Below are positions 17,438-26,980 of a stretch of 51,626 bases of DNA, one piece after another. Position numbers and translations under genes: made by a program. The stretch comes from Methylicorpusculum sp. (GTDB taxonomy: Bacteria; Pseudomonadota; Gammaproteobacteria; Methylococcales; Methylomonadaceae), in the NCBI RefSeq assembly GCF_030651835.1, contig NZ_JAUSBX010000095.1, positions 1 to 51,626 on the forward strand, in the 5' to 3' direction. Each line of letters begins with the position of its first letter. Within the stretch, counting starts at the first letter, position 1. Under the pieces are notes generated by a model. That model was not told the DNA's origin, ran no database searches, and saw only the letters and a list, made by a program, of their open reading frames with translations.

Positions 17438-18045
17438 TCATAAGCCCAACTCAACCGATTGTTTTAGCCAGCAGTAATCCCGGAAAAATCCGAGAAATAC
17501 AGGCGATACTTGACGGCCATCCCATTCTGCCTCAATCCCAGTTCAAGGTCGTTGAGGCGGAGGAAACCGGATGCACTTTCATTGAAAATGCCATAATAAA
17601 AGCCCGTAACGCTGCAAACTATGCTCAACTTCCCGCCATTGCCGATGACTCGGGATTAGTCGTCGATTCATTGGACGGCGCACCCGGGGTCATATCAGCC
17701 CGCTATGCAGGAGTCGGTGCCAGCGATCAAGACAACCTGAACAAATTATTATCTGAGCTGGAAGGTATTCCAGAAAACAGGCGTACTGCCAGATTTATAT
17801 GTGTTATGGTTTTCATGAAGCACGCAATGGACCCCTGCCCGGTCATTGCACAGGGCGTTTGGGAAGGACTGATCATGACACAGCCGCAAGGTGAAAATGG
17901 GTTTGGTTATGACCCTGTTTTCTGGGTTCCGGAATTTACTTGTGCCTCAGCGCAATTGTCTCCCGAACTAAAAAACAGCGTCAGCCATAGAGGACAAGCC
18001 TTACGGGCATTAATAGTCGCACTTGGCTCTTCAAAAACCGGTTAA
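17434..18045 (+). CDS. rdgB: Non-canonical purine NTP pyrophosphatase (RdgB/HAM1)
   Basis: RdgB hydrolyses dITP, ITP and XTP to keep damaged purines out of nucleic acids. The 203-residue protein has the family's [11 protein letters not shown] start, the [18 protein letters not shown] segment with the catalytic Asp, and GYDPVF followed by SHRGQAL near the end. It overlaps rph by four bases, so translation is probably coupled. Confidence 0.97.
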   Translation: MIISPTQPIVLASSNPGKIREIQAILDGHPILPQSQFKVVEAEETGCTFIENAIIKARNAANYAQLPAIADDSGLVVDSLDGAPGVISARYAGVGASDQDNLNKLLSELEGIPENRRTARFICVMVFMKHAMDPCPVIAQGVWEGLIMTQPQGENGFGYDPVFWVPEFTCASAQLSPELKNSVSHRGQALRALIVALGSSKTG

Positions 18046-18096
18046 CCCTGACACACAATCAGCCGCAAGACGGCTTTCAACTTGATCATAACCGCT

Positions 18097-19164
18097 ATGC
18101 CGTCTTTACTCGATATTGCCGCCCAATTTCAAGCTTCAGCACAGATTGTTGGCATCAGTCCTCTGGGTGAAGGCCTGATTAATGACACTTATCTGGTCAC
18201 CACTTCAACCGGCGGATTTGTGTTACAAAGAATCAATCCTGTGGTTTTTCCTGAGCCCCAGCTGGTTATTCGTAACATGGCAGTACTCAATCGTCATATT
18301 GCCGAAACTGAGCAAAATACGCTTAAACTGCAAATTCCAAACATCATTCAAACGCAGTCAGGAGAAGACTGTGTATCTGATCAAACAGGCGATATCTGGC
18401 GTGCAATAACTTATATTCCAAACACGATCAGCCTCGAGACGCTGGAAAACCAGGAACAGGCGAGGCAAACCGGGTTTGCACTGGGTCATTTTCATCGCTT
18501 GCTAAATAGTCTGGATCCAGAAGACCTTTACGACACGCTGCCCGGCTTTCATATTGCGCCGGAATACCTGTCCCGCTTCCATCAAGTACTCAGCCAAACC
18601 ACCACGCCACATGACGCCAACGACAGCCGCTTTTGCCTTGATTTTATTGATCAATATGAAGCACTTACGATTCTTTTGGAAAAGGCAAAACAGCAAGGGG
18701 TATTAAAATTACAGGCCATTCATGGCGACCCGAAATTTAATAACTTTTTGTTTGACAAGGACACCCGAGAAATCGCGAGCCTGATCGATTTGGATACCGT
18801 TAAACCGGGTTTATTACATTACGACATCGGCGATTGCGTTCGATCACTTTGCCAATCGCCGATCGGTCAATTTAACCTCGAAATTTGTGATGCGTTATTG
18901 ACCGGTTATCTGGAGGAGACAAGATCCTTTTTGACCGAAGATGATTACGCCTATCTCTATCCAGCCATTCAACTGATTCCATTCGAATTGGGGCTGCGTT
19001 TTTTCACTGATTTCCTGGAAGGCAATCGGTATTTTAAGGTAACTACACAAGATCAAAACCGCAGCAGGGCCATTGCGCAATTTCAACTTTGCGAAAGCAT
19101 AAGCAAACAGGAATCAGCAATCAAACGCTTGATTGATCGCCTGCACCGGCAATTTCCTGCTTAA
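18097..19164 (+). CDS. APH-fold phosphotransferase of unknown substrate
   Basis: This is a 355-residue small-molecule kinase of the aminoglycoside phosphotransferase/choline kinase fold. The nucleotide-binding part has ISPLGEGLINDTYLV. The catalytic loop reads HGDPKFNNFLFD (Brenner-type HGDxxxxN), followed by LIDLDTVKPG with the metal-binding Asp. I chose ATG 18097; a TTG five codons upstream is also in frame. The family includes homoserine, choline, sugar and N-acetylhexosamine kinases, and I cannot tell which applies. It follows rdgB by about 50 bases and could share its transcript. Resistance function should not be assumed. Confidence 0.85.
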   Translation: MPSLLDIAAQFQASAQIVGISPLGEGLINDTYLVTTSTGGFVLQRINPVVFPEPQLVIRNMAVLNRHIAETEQNTLKLQIPNIIQTQSGEDCVSDQTGDIWRAITYIPNTISLETLENQEQARQTGFALGHFHRLLNSLDPEDLYDTLPGFHIAPEYLSRFHQVLSQTTTPHDANDSRFCLDFIDQYEALTILLEKAKQQGVLKLQAIHGDPKFNNFLFDKDTREIASLIDLDTVKPGLLHYDIGDCVRSLCQSPIGQFNLEICDALLTGYLEETRSFLTEDDYAYLYPAIQLIPFELGLRFFTDFLEGNRYFKVTTQDQNRSRAIAQFQLCESISKQESAIKRLIDRLHRQFPA

Positions 19165-19274
19165 ACTTTAACGTGGCATTGAGGAGTGGCGTGAGCCTTT
19201 TGATGTTTACCGTTATGATGGCTTTTTAGCAACACACCTTAGCGTATATCCTTTTTACTGCAATCGGGTAACTA

Positions 19275-21242
19275 TTAAAGTGAGTCTTTAGCTTGTCCGT
19301 TGAAATACTCAACTAGAACCGGATGGAATTTGTCTATTTGTTCAAAGCTGAGAGCCGCTTCGGGTAATACATAATCAGCATAACTCAACAAGTGAGCGGG
19401 CTTTAAATACCCGACGATTCTTTCAAGCTCACTCAACCGCACCCCCATCCTCAATAAATGAATAATGCAGGTATGCCTTAAGCAAAGAGGACTTATCTCT
19501 TCAGGACTGGCTACACCCGAATCAATTGCCGTCAATGTAAGCCATGCGGAGAGGTCAGCCAGGGAAAAAGCCTTACCGGAATACCAAACCGGAAACAGAC
19601 CGGATTTCTCAAAAAAAACAGACAAACCAGGGGGCAGTTCAATCCGGCGAGCCGAGGTCCCATTAATATTGATTGCTTGTGTATGTTTATTAAAGTCTTT
19701 GGGGGTCAAATGAGCTACTTCCGTTAGAGATAATCCGCATAACATCAGGCTGATCAACTGTTTACTCATGCTATTCGCGCTAGACAAAAGACTACGCAAC
19801 TCATTTTGAGACAATTCTCTGATCACCGGAGCAGGCTGCACCTTTTCATTTTCCGGGAGTTGTGCTTTTGGTTGCTGATACTCTTGCGACACGCCCTGCA
19901 AAGGCTCACTTCTCTTTTTATGAGGCCGCTTACGGTTGAATATGGCTAATTCGGAATGACTTGACGGCTGTCGGTTTAAAAGCCCATTCATCCAGACACT
20001 GATCAACCCAAATAACAACGAGCCGGACAGCGCAAGCCAAGCATCATAAATATAGTTTGGCCGGATGGGCTCCCTGGGCTGAAGCGCACGCGCGACAACA
20101 TTCATCAAAGGGTATCTTTCAAGCTGTTGCGTTTCGATGCGCACCAACTGTTCCTGATGCTCGCGGTAAGTTTTTTCCAGGTCCTCGACAGCACGATGCA
20201 ACGTCTCACTTTGCATAAGAACATTTGTGTAATGATCAACCAGCTCCTTTTGCTCTGCCAATTGTTTTCGCAAGGTAAGTGAGGTCTGCCTGGCGCTAAA
20301 ATAACGGCGTTCTGCATTGGAACGAACCATTTTTATACTGAGAAGACGCTGATCATCAATTTCATTTTCCAGTTTTTTAATTTCTTCCGGAATCATTTTT
20401 AACGACGGTTGTATCGCTATTTTTGACCGGTAATTATCCTGTCCAAAATCATTCAGTTTATCTTTTAAATTTTGTAACCGTTGCTGAAGGTTAATGATTG
20501 CAGGGTTATCCTGCGGGGGAAGGATGACTTCGCCATTCGCTATCGCGTTGTTAATTGCATCCAGTTGGGCTTTCGCTCTAATCTCCTCCTCACTGGCATT
20601 ACTGTAAGAAGAAATTAAACCTCTGATACGCGCTTTCGTTTCATTTTGTTCTGATTCTGCCGATTTAATCGCATAATCTCTTTCAAATTTATCCCTTGAG
20701 ATACGAGCCGCTTCTATTTTATTTTCCAAATCAGCCAGAGTTGCTTTGATTTGCTCAGCGAGATCATTTTTACTTTTTGAAGAATCTGCAACACGCGCAT
20801 CCAAATAAACATCTATCCACGTATTAATCAGCAACGGCAGCAATTTAGCATCTTCACCTTCCGCTCGAATTTCCATTAGGTGGGCCTCTGGAACGGGTTC
20901 CAGTATCAGCATTCTTCGCAGTTGAGTTACATCCATAAGTATGCCGGGCCGCGAGATTTCTAATCGTCTTAATGTTTCTTCAAGAAGATCTTGCGACAAT
21001 AATACTTGCTGCTGAATAATGAAATGCTGAACTTGTTGCGGATCGGTGGCTTGATCAAATCCAGCCACCGCTGAATAGAGAAGTTTGGCGCTGCTTTGAT
21101 AGATTGCCGGCTGGCTGAAAGTATAAGTCAAACTCAACAAGGCAGAAATGCCAAACGCCAAGCCAAAAACGACGACTTTTTGAGGGGACAAAAAGGCCCG
21201 ATAACCAGCGTCTGATGAATGGTTTTGTAGTAAATCTTTCAT
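19275..21242 (-). CDS. Wzz/GumC-type polysaccharide co-polymerase fused to a degenerate tyrosine-recombinase-like domain
   Basis: Residues 1-425 form a chain-length regulator of the Wzz/GumC type. There is one membrane span at about 22-42 and a long periplasmic coiled-coil region (about 155-380). A proline-rich stretch (PREPIRPN) runs into a second span at about 400-420. After a polar linker (425-473), residues 475-650 resemble the catalytic domain of XerC/D-type recombinases. LISLMLCGLSLTEVAHLTP matches the GLRxSE helix, PLCLRHTCIIHLL matches the HxLRHT helix, and IVGYLKPAHLLSYADYV matches the GH...Y region. Arg589 and Tyr621 align with catalytic Arg II and the nucleophile, but Arg I is Ser505, the first His is Leu586 and the last His is Tyr612. 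A BY-kinase is the usual partner at this position. The domain assignment is by eye. Confidence 0.75.
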   Translation of the reverse strand: MKDLLQNHSSDAGYRAFLSPQKVVVFGLAFGISALLSLTYTFSQPAIYQSSAKLLYSAVAGFDQATDPQQVQHFIIQQQVLLSQDLLEETLRRLEISRPGILMDVTQLRRMLILEPVPEAHLMEIRAEGEDAKLLPLLINTWIDVYLDARVADSSKSKNDLAEQIKATLADLENKIEAARISRDKFERDYAIKSAESEQNETKARIRGLISSYSNASEEEIRAKAQLDAINNAIANGEVILPPQDNPAIINLQQRLQNLKDKLNDFGQDNYRSKIAIQPSLKMIPEEIKKLENEIDDQRLLSIKMVRSNAERRYFSARQTSLTLRKQLAEQKELVDHYTNVLMQSETLHRAVEDLEKTYREHQEQLVRIETQQLERYPLMNVVARALQPREPIRPNYIYDAWLALSGSLLFGLISVWMNGLLNRQPSSHSELAIFNRKRPHKKRSEPLQGVSQEYQQPKAQLPENEKVQPAPVIRELSQNELRSLLSSANSMSKQLISLMLCGLSLTEVAHLTPKDFNKHTQAININGTSARRIELPPGLSVFFEKSGLFPVWYSGKAFSLADLSAWLTLTAIDSGVASPEEISPLCLRHTCIIHLLRMGVRLSELERIVGYLKPAHLLSYADYVLPEAALSFEQIDKFHPVLVEYFNGQAKDSL

Positions 21243-21282
21243 TCTGCTAAGAATATACTTCCGTAATTAAAGGTTTATTAAC

Positions 21283-24200
21283 TCAAACCGGTTTAAAAAG
21301 AGAAGTCAGATCTTCCAGGGTCAGTTTCTCAATTTTGTCCGCATCCTCCTGATAAACCTCATCGGCTAATGCACGTTTTTTCTCCTGCATCTTCATAATC
21401 TTTTCTTCTACAGTATTTTCAGTCAATAGTTTATAGACAAAAACAGGCTTATCCTGACCGATGCGATAAGCACGATCGGCTGCTTGAGCTTCAACCGCAG
21501 GATTCCACCAGGGATCATAGATGATCACCGTATCGGCTTGCGTCAAGTTTAAACCCACACCGCCAGCCTTAAGACTGATCAAAAACACATTGACCGCACC
21601 GCTGGTAAACGTTTCGATCACCTCGTCCCTGTCTTTGGTCTGGCCGGTTAATTGAGTGTACTGAATTTTGCGCTCAATCAATTCAGCTTCAATGAGTCGC
21701 AGCATTTTTGTAAATTGAGAAAAGACCAGTATTCGCCGCCCTTCTTCCAGCAACTCCGGCAACATCTCCATCAATAAATCAAGCTTGGCCGATTCTTTGA
21801 CTTTTTGAGCTTCCTTCAAAGGTAATGTTCTGGGATCACAACAGGTTTGCCTTAGTTTCAGCAACGCATCCAGAATGGTGATGTGACTTCGCGCCAAGCC
21901 TTTTTCCTCGATTGCGGCCCGCACTTTCTGCTCCATGGACAAACGAATACTTTCGTATAAAGCCGCCTGTTTATCATACAACGGAACCGACCGGATAATT
22001 TCAGTCTTGGGCGGCAATTCTTTTGCCACTTCCTGCTTGGTTCTTCGCAACAAAAATGGAGCCAGACGCCGGGATAATCTGTTTTTTTGTTCAACATCGC
22101 CCTCCATCTCAATAGGCGACCGGTAGACCCGCTTAAAAAATGCACTATCACCCAAAAATCCCGGCATTAAAAAATCAAATTGAGCCCACAATTCACCCAG
22201 ATGATTTTCCATGGGCGTTCCTGTCAAACTTAACCGGTGAGTTGCTTGAATTTGCCGGACAAATTTTGACGCATTGGTTTTGGGATTTTTGATCATCTGA
22301 GCTTCGTCCAGAATAAGATAGTAATAGCTCGACTTTAGCAACACATCGGCATCTCTGGACAACAACGGATAAGTAGTCAAAATCAAATCATGACTATCAA
22401 TTTTATCGAACAGACTCTTACGATCAGATCCCTGCAGGGTTAACACTTTCAAGCCGGGCGTAAAGCGCTCTGCTTCGCGGCGCCAATTCCCCATCAGACT
22501 GGTCGGAGCAACGATCAGGCAAGGATGAATCAGGCGCCCTGCCTCTTTCTCAAGCAACAAATGGGTCAGCGTTTGAATGGTCTTGCCCAGGCCCATATCA
22601 TCGGCCAAAATGCCGGCAAAGTGATATTCCCTCAAAAATTGCAACCAGTTCAGCCCCTGGTGCTGATAAGCCCGCAACTCGGCATGTAATCCCTGAGGCA
22701 GCACCGCCGCACTGATACCCGTAAAATTTTTCAATTTACGGCCTAAGTCTCTTAAGGATTTACCGCCTTTAATGCTGAACATACCATAGCTTCGTTCTTC
22801 AACATCAACGAGGCTGGCCGCATCATAGCGGGAAAGTTTGAGCGTTCCATTGCCGTTTGCAAGCCCTGTACTAAATAACTCATATAAAACATTAAGAATG
22901 GGCTGCAGTTGTTCGGAAGAAATTGAAAGATAGTTGTGAGTACCGACAGAAATATTGAGCCTGTCCGGTAAAGCATTAAGATCATAATGTTCAAGGACCG
23001 GCATGATTAAAGGCAGCAAAGGTAAAGACTTGCCGTCGATGCTGACATTAAAACTCATATCGAACCAATCATTGTCTTTTTCTTCTATCTCGGCATCAAA
23101 AGACTCAGACATTTGAAACTGCATAAGAAAACTGGGATCTTGCTCAATCAGCCAGCCCTCTTGCTGGAGCTGTGGACAAACCACTTCCAGAAAATCCCGC
23201 CACACATAAGGATTATCCACGCCGCTGTTTTTCAGAGGCCCCCATAACAAGCGCTCATTTTTATCCGCCGATGACCACTCAAAGCCCAAACCGATGAGCC
23301 TAGCCAATGCCTCGCGCTCCCTTTCCTGATCGCGATGAATACGCAAAACGCCTTCAGGCACTTTAACGACAGCGAGCGGGAACTCTGAGTCTGCCAGTAA
23401 AATATCGCCATAATCGAAGCCCAATTTTAAAAAATGATTATAGTGACGTCCTTTGTCCTCTCTTCCTAACAGTATAAGATGAGGACGGGGCTCTATATCC
23501 TTCCGTTCGATCAAATCCATGTCCTGGGGCGGCGGCACCGGAAAATCAGGATGACTGAATATAAGCATTTCACTGAATTGCTCGACCAAAATTTCCGGCA
23601 CAGGGGGCGCAGTCATCAGATAGCTGGCCTGCTCTGCATTTAAAGGCCGGGTATCCAATGCCCCTATGCTATTCAGACTTTCATCCAGATAAAGCGGCGG
23701 TGTAACGCGAATCAGCTTAGCTTCCGGCTCAATCACGCCAAGCAAGTGATAATCGCCATTATCTTGTTTTTGCCAGTTGAACTTTACTTGGCGAGGCTCT
23801 CCTGGTGTTAAAGGTGAGTTTTCAATATCCAGATAATACAATCTTCCCGTGCCAATGAGTTTGGTTAACACCAAATTCCCTGCAGCGCCGGCGATGATAG
23901 GCTGACTCGAAGGCGTTAGTTTAAGAGCCGAGAGCAATCGGATAATTTCCTCATCTTCCGCCTGAATAAACGAGCTATAGCTATAGTTGTAGCGCAGATT
24001 ATTAATGCTGGTCTTTTTGCCCTTACTCAAACCGCCTGAGGGTTTCTGGCGGGTTTCCATAAGATCCAGTATGTAGCCATAAGGTTTTGAACCAGGCATT
24101 AATACATAAGCCAAGAACTCCTGATAATCAGGTTTACTTTCAGGCTTTTCCGTATAGGCTTCCAACCATCTCAGACAATCGGCCGTATGCGTTTGAATCG

Positions 24201-24516
24201 CTTTCGGATGGGTCAATAATTTTTGATAATACAGACAGACCGCGGCAACATGCTTGCAGTTATAACCAACCGAACAGGAACAGCGGCCATTAATAGAGAT
24301 CGCCCTGTAATTGTTTTTCCATAAAATTTTGATTGTTTGCTCGTAAACTTTTTTACCACTTCCCTTAACCGATGAAACGAGCGTCGCAGAATCATTTTGT
24401 TCCTCAATACTGACATCTGCTACTTTTTCGTTCAAAAAATAATCCATGCCCGCGGCAAATGCCGAGTCGCTGCATTCATAGCGGATATCTGAATTTAAAA
24501 TCGCTTTCTGATTCAT
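21283..24516 (-). CDS. SWIM zinc-finger SNF2-family helicase-like ATPase
   Basis: This is a 1077-residue DNA-dependent ATPase of the Swi2/Snf2 superfamily. Near the N-terminus a SWIM zinc finger is formed by Cys79, Cys81, Cys87 and His89. The middle is a long bacterial-type SNF2-associated region. The helicase part starts with ILADDMGLGKTIQT (Walker A near residue 640), continues with the DEAQ box (LILDEAQMIKNP, about 735) and SLTGTPMENHLGELW, and ends in a helicase C-terminal domain with LISLKAGGVGLNLT and DRAYRIGQ. Such proteins bind nucleic acid or remodel transcription complexes; the bacterial role is unclear. The Wzz-fusion gene begins 40 bases downstream. Confidence 0.95.
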   Translation of the reverse strand: MNQKAILNSDIRYECSDSAFAAGMDYFLNEKVADVSIEEQNDSATLVSSVKGSGKKVYEQTIKILWKNNYRAISINGRCSCSVGYNCKHVAAVCLYYQKLLTHPKAIQTHTADCLRWLEAYTEKPESKPDYQEFLAYVLMPGSKPYGYILDLMETRQKPSGGLSKGKKTSINNLRYNYSYSSFIQAEDEEIIRLLSALKLTPSSQPIIAGAAGNLVLTKLIGTGRLYYLDIENSPLTPGEPRQVKFNWQKQDNGDYHLLGVIEPEAKLIRVTPPLYLDESLNSIGALDTRPLNAEQASYLMTAPPVPEILVEQFSEMLIFSHPDFPVPPPQDMDLIERKDIEPRPHLILLGREDKGRHYNHFLKLGFDYGDILLADSEFPLAVVKVPEGVLRIHRDQEREREALARLIGLGFEWSSADKNERLLWGPLKNSGVDNPYVWRDFLEVVCPQLQQEGWLIEQDPSFLMQFQMSESFDAEIEEKDNDWFDMSFNVSIDGKSLPLLPLIMPVLEHYDLNALPDRLNISVGTHNYLSISSEQLQPILNVLYELFSTGLANGNGTLKLSRYDAASLVDVEERSYGMFSIKGGKSLRDLGRKLKNFTGISAAVLPQGLHAELRAYQHQGLNWLQFLREYHFAGILADDMGLGKTIQTLTHLLLEKEAGRLIHPCLIVAPTSLMGNWRREAERFTPGLKVLTLQGSDRKSLFDKIDSHDLILTTYPLLSRDADVLLKSSYYYLILDEAQMIKNPKTNASKFVRQIQATHRLSLTGTPMENHLGELWAQFDFLMPGFLGDSAFFKRVYRSPIEMEGDVEQKNRLSRRLAPFLLRRTKQEVAKELPPKTEIIRSVPLYDKQAALYESIRLSMEQKVRAAIEEKGLARSHITILDALLKLRQTCCDPRTLPLKEAQKVKESAKLDLLMEMLPELLEEGRRILVFSQFTKMLRLIEAELIERKIQYTQLTGQTKDRDEVIETFTSGAVNVFLISLKAGGVGLNLTQADTVIIYDPWWNPAVEAQAADRAYRIGQDKPVFVYKLLTENTVEEKIMKMQEKKRALADEVYQEDADKIEKLTLEDLTSLFKPV

Positions 24517-24607
24517 TCGGGGACAAACTTCACTTGAGGTCGAGAGAAAATGGATAAGGTACCGGCATCTTTATGCTAAAAGAGCCTTCCGGCAATGCGA
24601 GATACTC

Positions 24608-25579
24608 TTACAGTGATTGCAATGCGCCGCCACAGCTACTGCCTTGACCCGCTGTACAGCCAAAACAATGGTCACGAACAGTAATGGGTTGCCCATTTAA
24701 AATAGAAAAGTTCAACCCACTGATATGAGCTTTGCTTTCAGATAACGCACCTAGAGGCAAAGCCAGCATTTGATTGAAATCACAGTCGTAGACATAGCCT
24801 TGCCAATCAACACTTAATGTATTACGACACATCACTTGTTCAAGATTTTCAGCATGATGATTCGTTTTTAGCAACTGCATATACTCGTCGAATATATTTT
24901 TATTAATCAGATATTTAGCAAATCGCTGTATCGGCAAATTGGCCAACGCAAAAAGCCGGTTGAAGACGATGCCGTAATGACTCAATAAATAATCCTTGTA
25001 GGCTTTTTCCAGCGAGGACTGTTCCGGAGGAAGGCTGACACCTTGAGGGTTAAACACCAGATTGAGTTGCAAATCGCTACCCGGCTGACCATAACCCAGG
25101 GCATTCAAACGCTGCAAAGCGGCCAAACTAGATTGAAAAGTCCCTTTGCCTCTTTGTTTGTCAACATTATCCTCCAGATAACACGGCAAAGATGCGATGA
25201 TTTCAACCTCATGACCGGCTAAAAATGCAGCCATCTGTTCATAGCCCGGTTCTTCAAGAATCACCAGATTACAACGATCAATTACCTTGACCCCCATCGC
25301 TCGAGCCCGGCTAACCAAATAAGTAAACTGGGGATTCATCTCAGGCGCCCCGCCGGTCAAATCCAGCGTTTTTATTTTGGCCTGATCTATAAACGCCAGC
25401 ACTTCCCGGATAGTCTCTAGCGTCATCACCTCGGTTCTTTTGGGACCGGCATTGACATGGCAATGCGTACAACTGAGATTACAAACGTACCCCAAGTTAA
25501 CTTGCAGAATCTCCAGATTCTTTCTGAGAATGGCTGGAAAATCAGTTTCGCCAGTATTCAAAGCGGTCGCTCTCATCAT
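24608..25579 (-). CDS. arsS: Radical SAM/Cys-rich protein, ArsS type
   Basis: The 323-residue protein has the radical SAM cluster motif CNLSCTHC (Cys33, Cys37, Cys40) followed by HVNAGPKRTE, then LDLTGGAPEMNP. The C-terminal DUF3641-type part ends in CFGCTAGQGSSCGGAL. This arrangement matches ArsS, proposed to help build arsenosugars from arsenicals, and closely related selenium- or cysteine-linked subfamilies. No ArsM methyltransferase is seen beside it, so the arsenosugar role is by family only. It starts one base after the DUF3047 gene's stop codon, so the two are coupled. The SNF2 gene follows after 91 bases. Confidence 0.88.
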   Translation of the reverse strand: MMRATALNTGETDFPAILRKNLEILQVNLGYVCNLSCTHCHVNAGPKRTEVMTLETIREVLAFIDQAKIKTLDLTGGAPEMNPQFTYLVSRARAMGVKVIDRCNLVILEEPGYEQMAAFLAGHEVEIIASLPCYLEDNVDKQRGKGTFQSSLAALQRLNALGYGQPGSDLQLNLVFNPQGVSLPPEQSSLEKAYKDYLLSHYGIVFNRLFALANLPIQRFAKYLINKNIFDEYMQLLKTNHHAENLEQVMCRNTLSVDWQGYVYDCDFNQMLALPLGALSESKAHISGLNFSILNGQPITVRDHCFGCTAGQGSSCGGALQSL

Positions 25580-25580
25580 C

Positions 25581-26249
25581 TCAATCTTTACTTAAATAAA
25601 TATCGCCATAGTAAGCAGTGACTTTTCCTTTGCCATTATCGGTATCCGTCATGACTGCAACAGCGTCAATGTAACGGCTGTCTTTATCAACATGCTGTCT
25701 TAAATCCTCCAGCAAATTCCGTTTTTCGTAAAACCAGGTTCCGGTCGCATCTTCATTGGACCTAAGCGCCACCATCATCGCATTATTACCGGCAAAGGCA
25801 TTAGGCCAAACGGCCTCTTTAGGTGAAGATACCGCCCAGACATAATTGATTGCCTTGGTCCGCCAAAAAGCAAGCCCCCCATCAATAACCGCATAAACCC
25901 GGGCAGCATAGTCATCACCCTGTTTGCTATGTTCGTCTCGCAGACTCAATCGATTCTCGATGCGCCAACGCCAATTGATAAACGGGGTTTGCAATAAATC
26001 TATGCGTTGTTTTTTAAACAGGCCGGAAGCTGAGTTTTCGCTGATTGCCTGCAAAACCAACTTCTGGTCAAGGCTCACCAGCCGATAATCTGTTTCACTG
26101 CCGAATGATTTGGGTTGCCATCCGTTTAATGAATCCCCTGAAAAATCACCCACCACCAGACGATCAGCCAAGGCGCTGTTCAGCAACCCAAAGCAAAGAA
26201 GGCTTGTGAGCCCAAACGTTCGGTAAATTTTACCCGCTAGCTTTTTCAT
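25581..26249 (-). CDS. DUF3047 family exported protein
   Basis: The 222-residue protein has a signal peptide with a hydrophobic run at about residues 10-27, ending LADR. The DUF3047 core follows: VGDFSGDSLNGWQPKSF, INWRWRIEN, DDYAARVYAVIDG and INYVWA. The family is a secreted beta-sandwich-like domain of unknown function in proteobacteria. It is the first gene of the minus-strand run with arsS, one base apart. Whether the two act together is unknown. Confidence 0.88.
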   Translation of the reverse strand: MKKLAGKIYRTFGLTSLLCFGLLNSALADRLVVGDFSGDSLNGWQPKSFGSETDYRLVSLDQKLVLQAISENSASGLFKKQRIDLLQTPFINWRWRIENRLSLRDEHSKQGDDYAARVYAVIDGGLAFWRTKAINYVWAVSSPKEAVWPNAFAGNNAMMVALRSNEDATGTWFYEKRNLLEDLRQHVDKDSRYIDAVAVMTDTDNGKGKVTAYYGDIYLSKD

Positions 26250-26460
26250 TTAAATCCGCAAACAAAATTAATCCACTCATAAACAATCATTGTACTCGAT
26301 TGCTTTTGGCAATAAAGGTGAAGCGCTAAATTAAAATTCGGCTCAATCCTGACCCTCCTAAGTTAAAAATGACTTAATATCTTCCTTGAATAAAAAAACA
26401 CTGGAAAAAGAGTTTATACCTCATGTAAAATGCGCCGCTCTACATAGTCAACTCAATAAT

Positions 26461-26547
26461 GCCTGGGTGGCGGAATAGGTAGACGCAAGGGACTTAAAAT
26501 CCCTCGCTCGTAAGGGCGTGCCGGTTCGATTCCGGCTCCAGGCACCA
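26461..26547 (+). tRNA. tRNA-Leu (UAA anticodon)
   Basis: This is a class II tRNA of 87 bases including an encoded CCA. The acceptor arms are GCCTGGG and TCCAGGC with one G-T pair. The anticodon arm is GGGACTTAAAATCCC with anticodon TAA. A long variable arm (cgctcgtaagggcg) and the T arm CCGGTTCGATTCCGG follow. Confidence 0.98.
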
Positions 26548-26980
26548 TTCGAATCAAGTCCTTAGAAATATCAAGAAATATTGCACATCCTTGATTTTTT
26601 TCGGTTTTGCTTATAAAGCATGCGCATTCAGAATTTTAGCAACTAACTTTACTATCCTCAGCAAACAATCGAATTGGACTCTGACGATTTATTACACCCT
26701 CATTCGACAAAATTATCAGCCCAATCTCAACGTTGATAAAAATCACCCAAGATATTCGCAAAACAAAAAAGCTTAAGCGGCAGGATTCTTATTGAGAATA
26801 CGACCAGTTTTTTGCTTGTCACACTGAAATCACAAAAAAAATAATCGATACCGGCATCTCCGCGCCCATGTCCAGAAAACAAAAAACCGCCGGAGGGCGG
26901 TCTTTTCGTCTTTGATTAAGTTGACGCACTGAATGACAACCTCAACAAATAAAACGCTCAATCAGTTGCCGGGCATGTAT
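26548..26980. other. Gap after tRNA-Leu
   Basis: No credible gene is seen. A weak T-rich hairpin around 26553-26602 (tcaag ... cttgattttttt) may end the tRNA transcript. The terminator at 26881-26906 serves the parA gene. The 61-codon plus-strand frame at 26591 lacks a ribosome site and protein-like composition. Confidence 0.5.
26881..26906 (-). terminator. Rho-independent terminator of the parA gene
   Basis: The stem accgcc/ggcggt with a 4-base loop is followed on the minus strand by TTTTTT. It lies 75 bases past the parA stop. Weak T-rich sequence on the other side may also let it act on the plus strand. Confidence 0.8.

Noticed and set aside
26591-26776. 61-codon frame after tRNA-Leu
   Set aside because: No ribosome site, and AT-rich composition typical of a chance frame.
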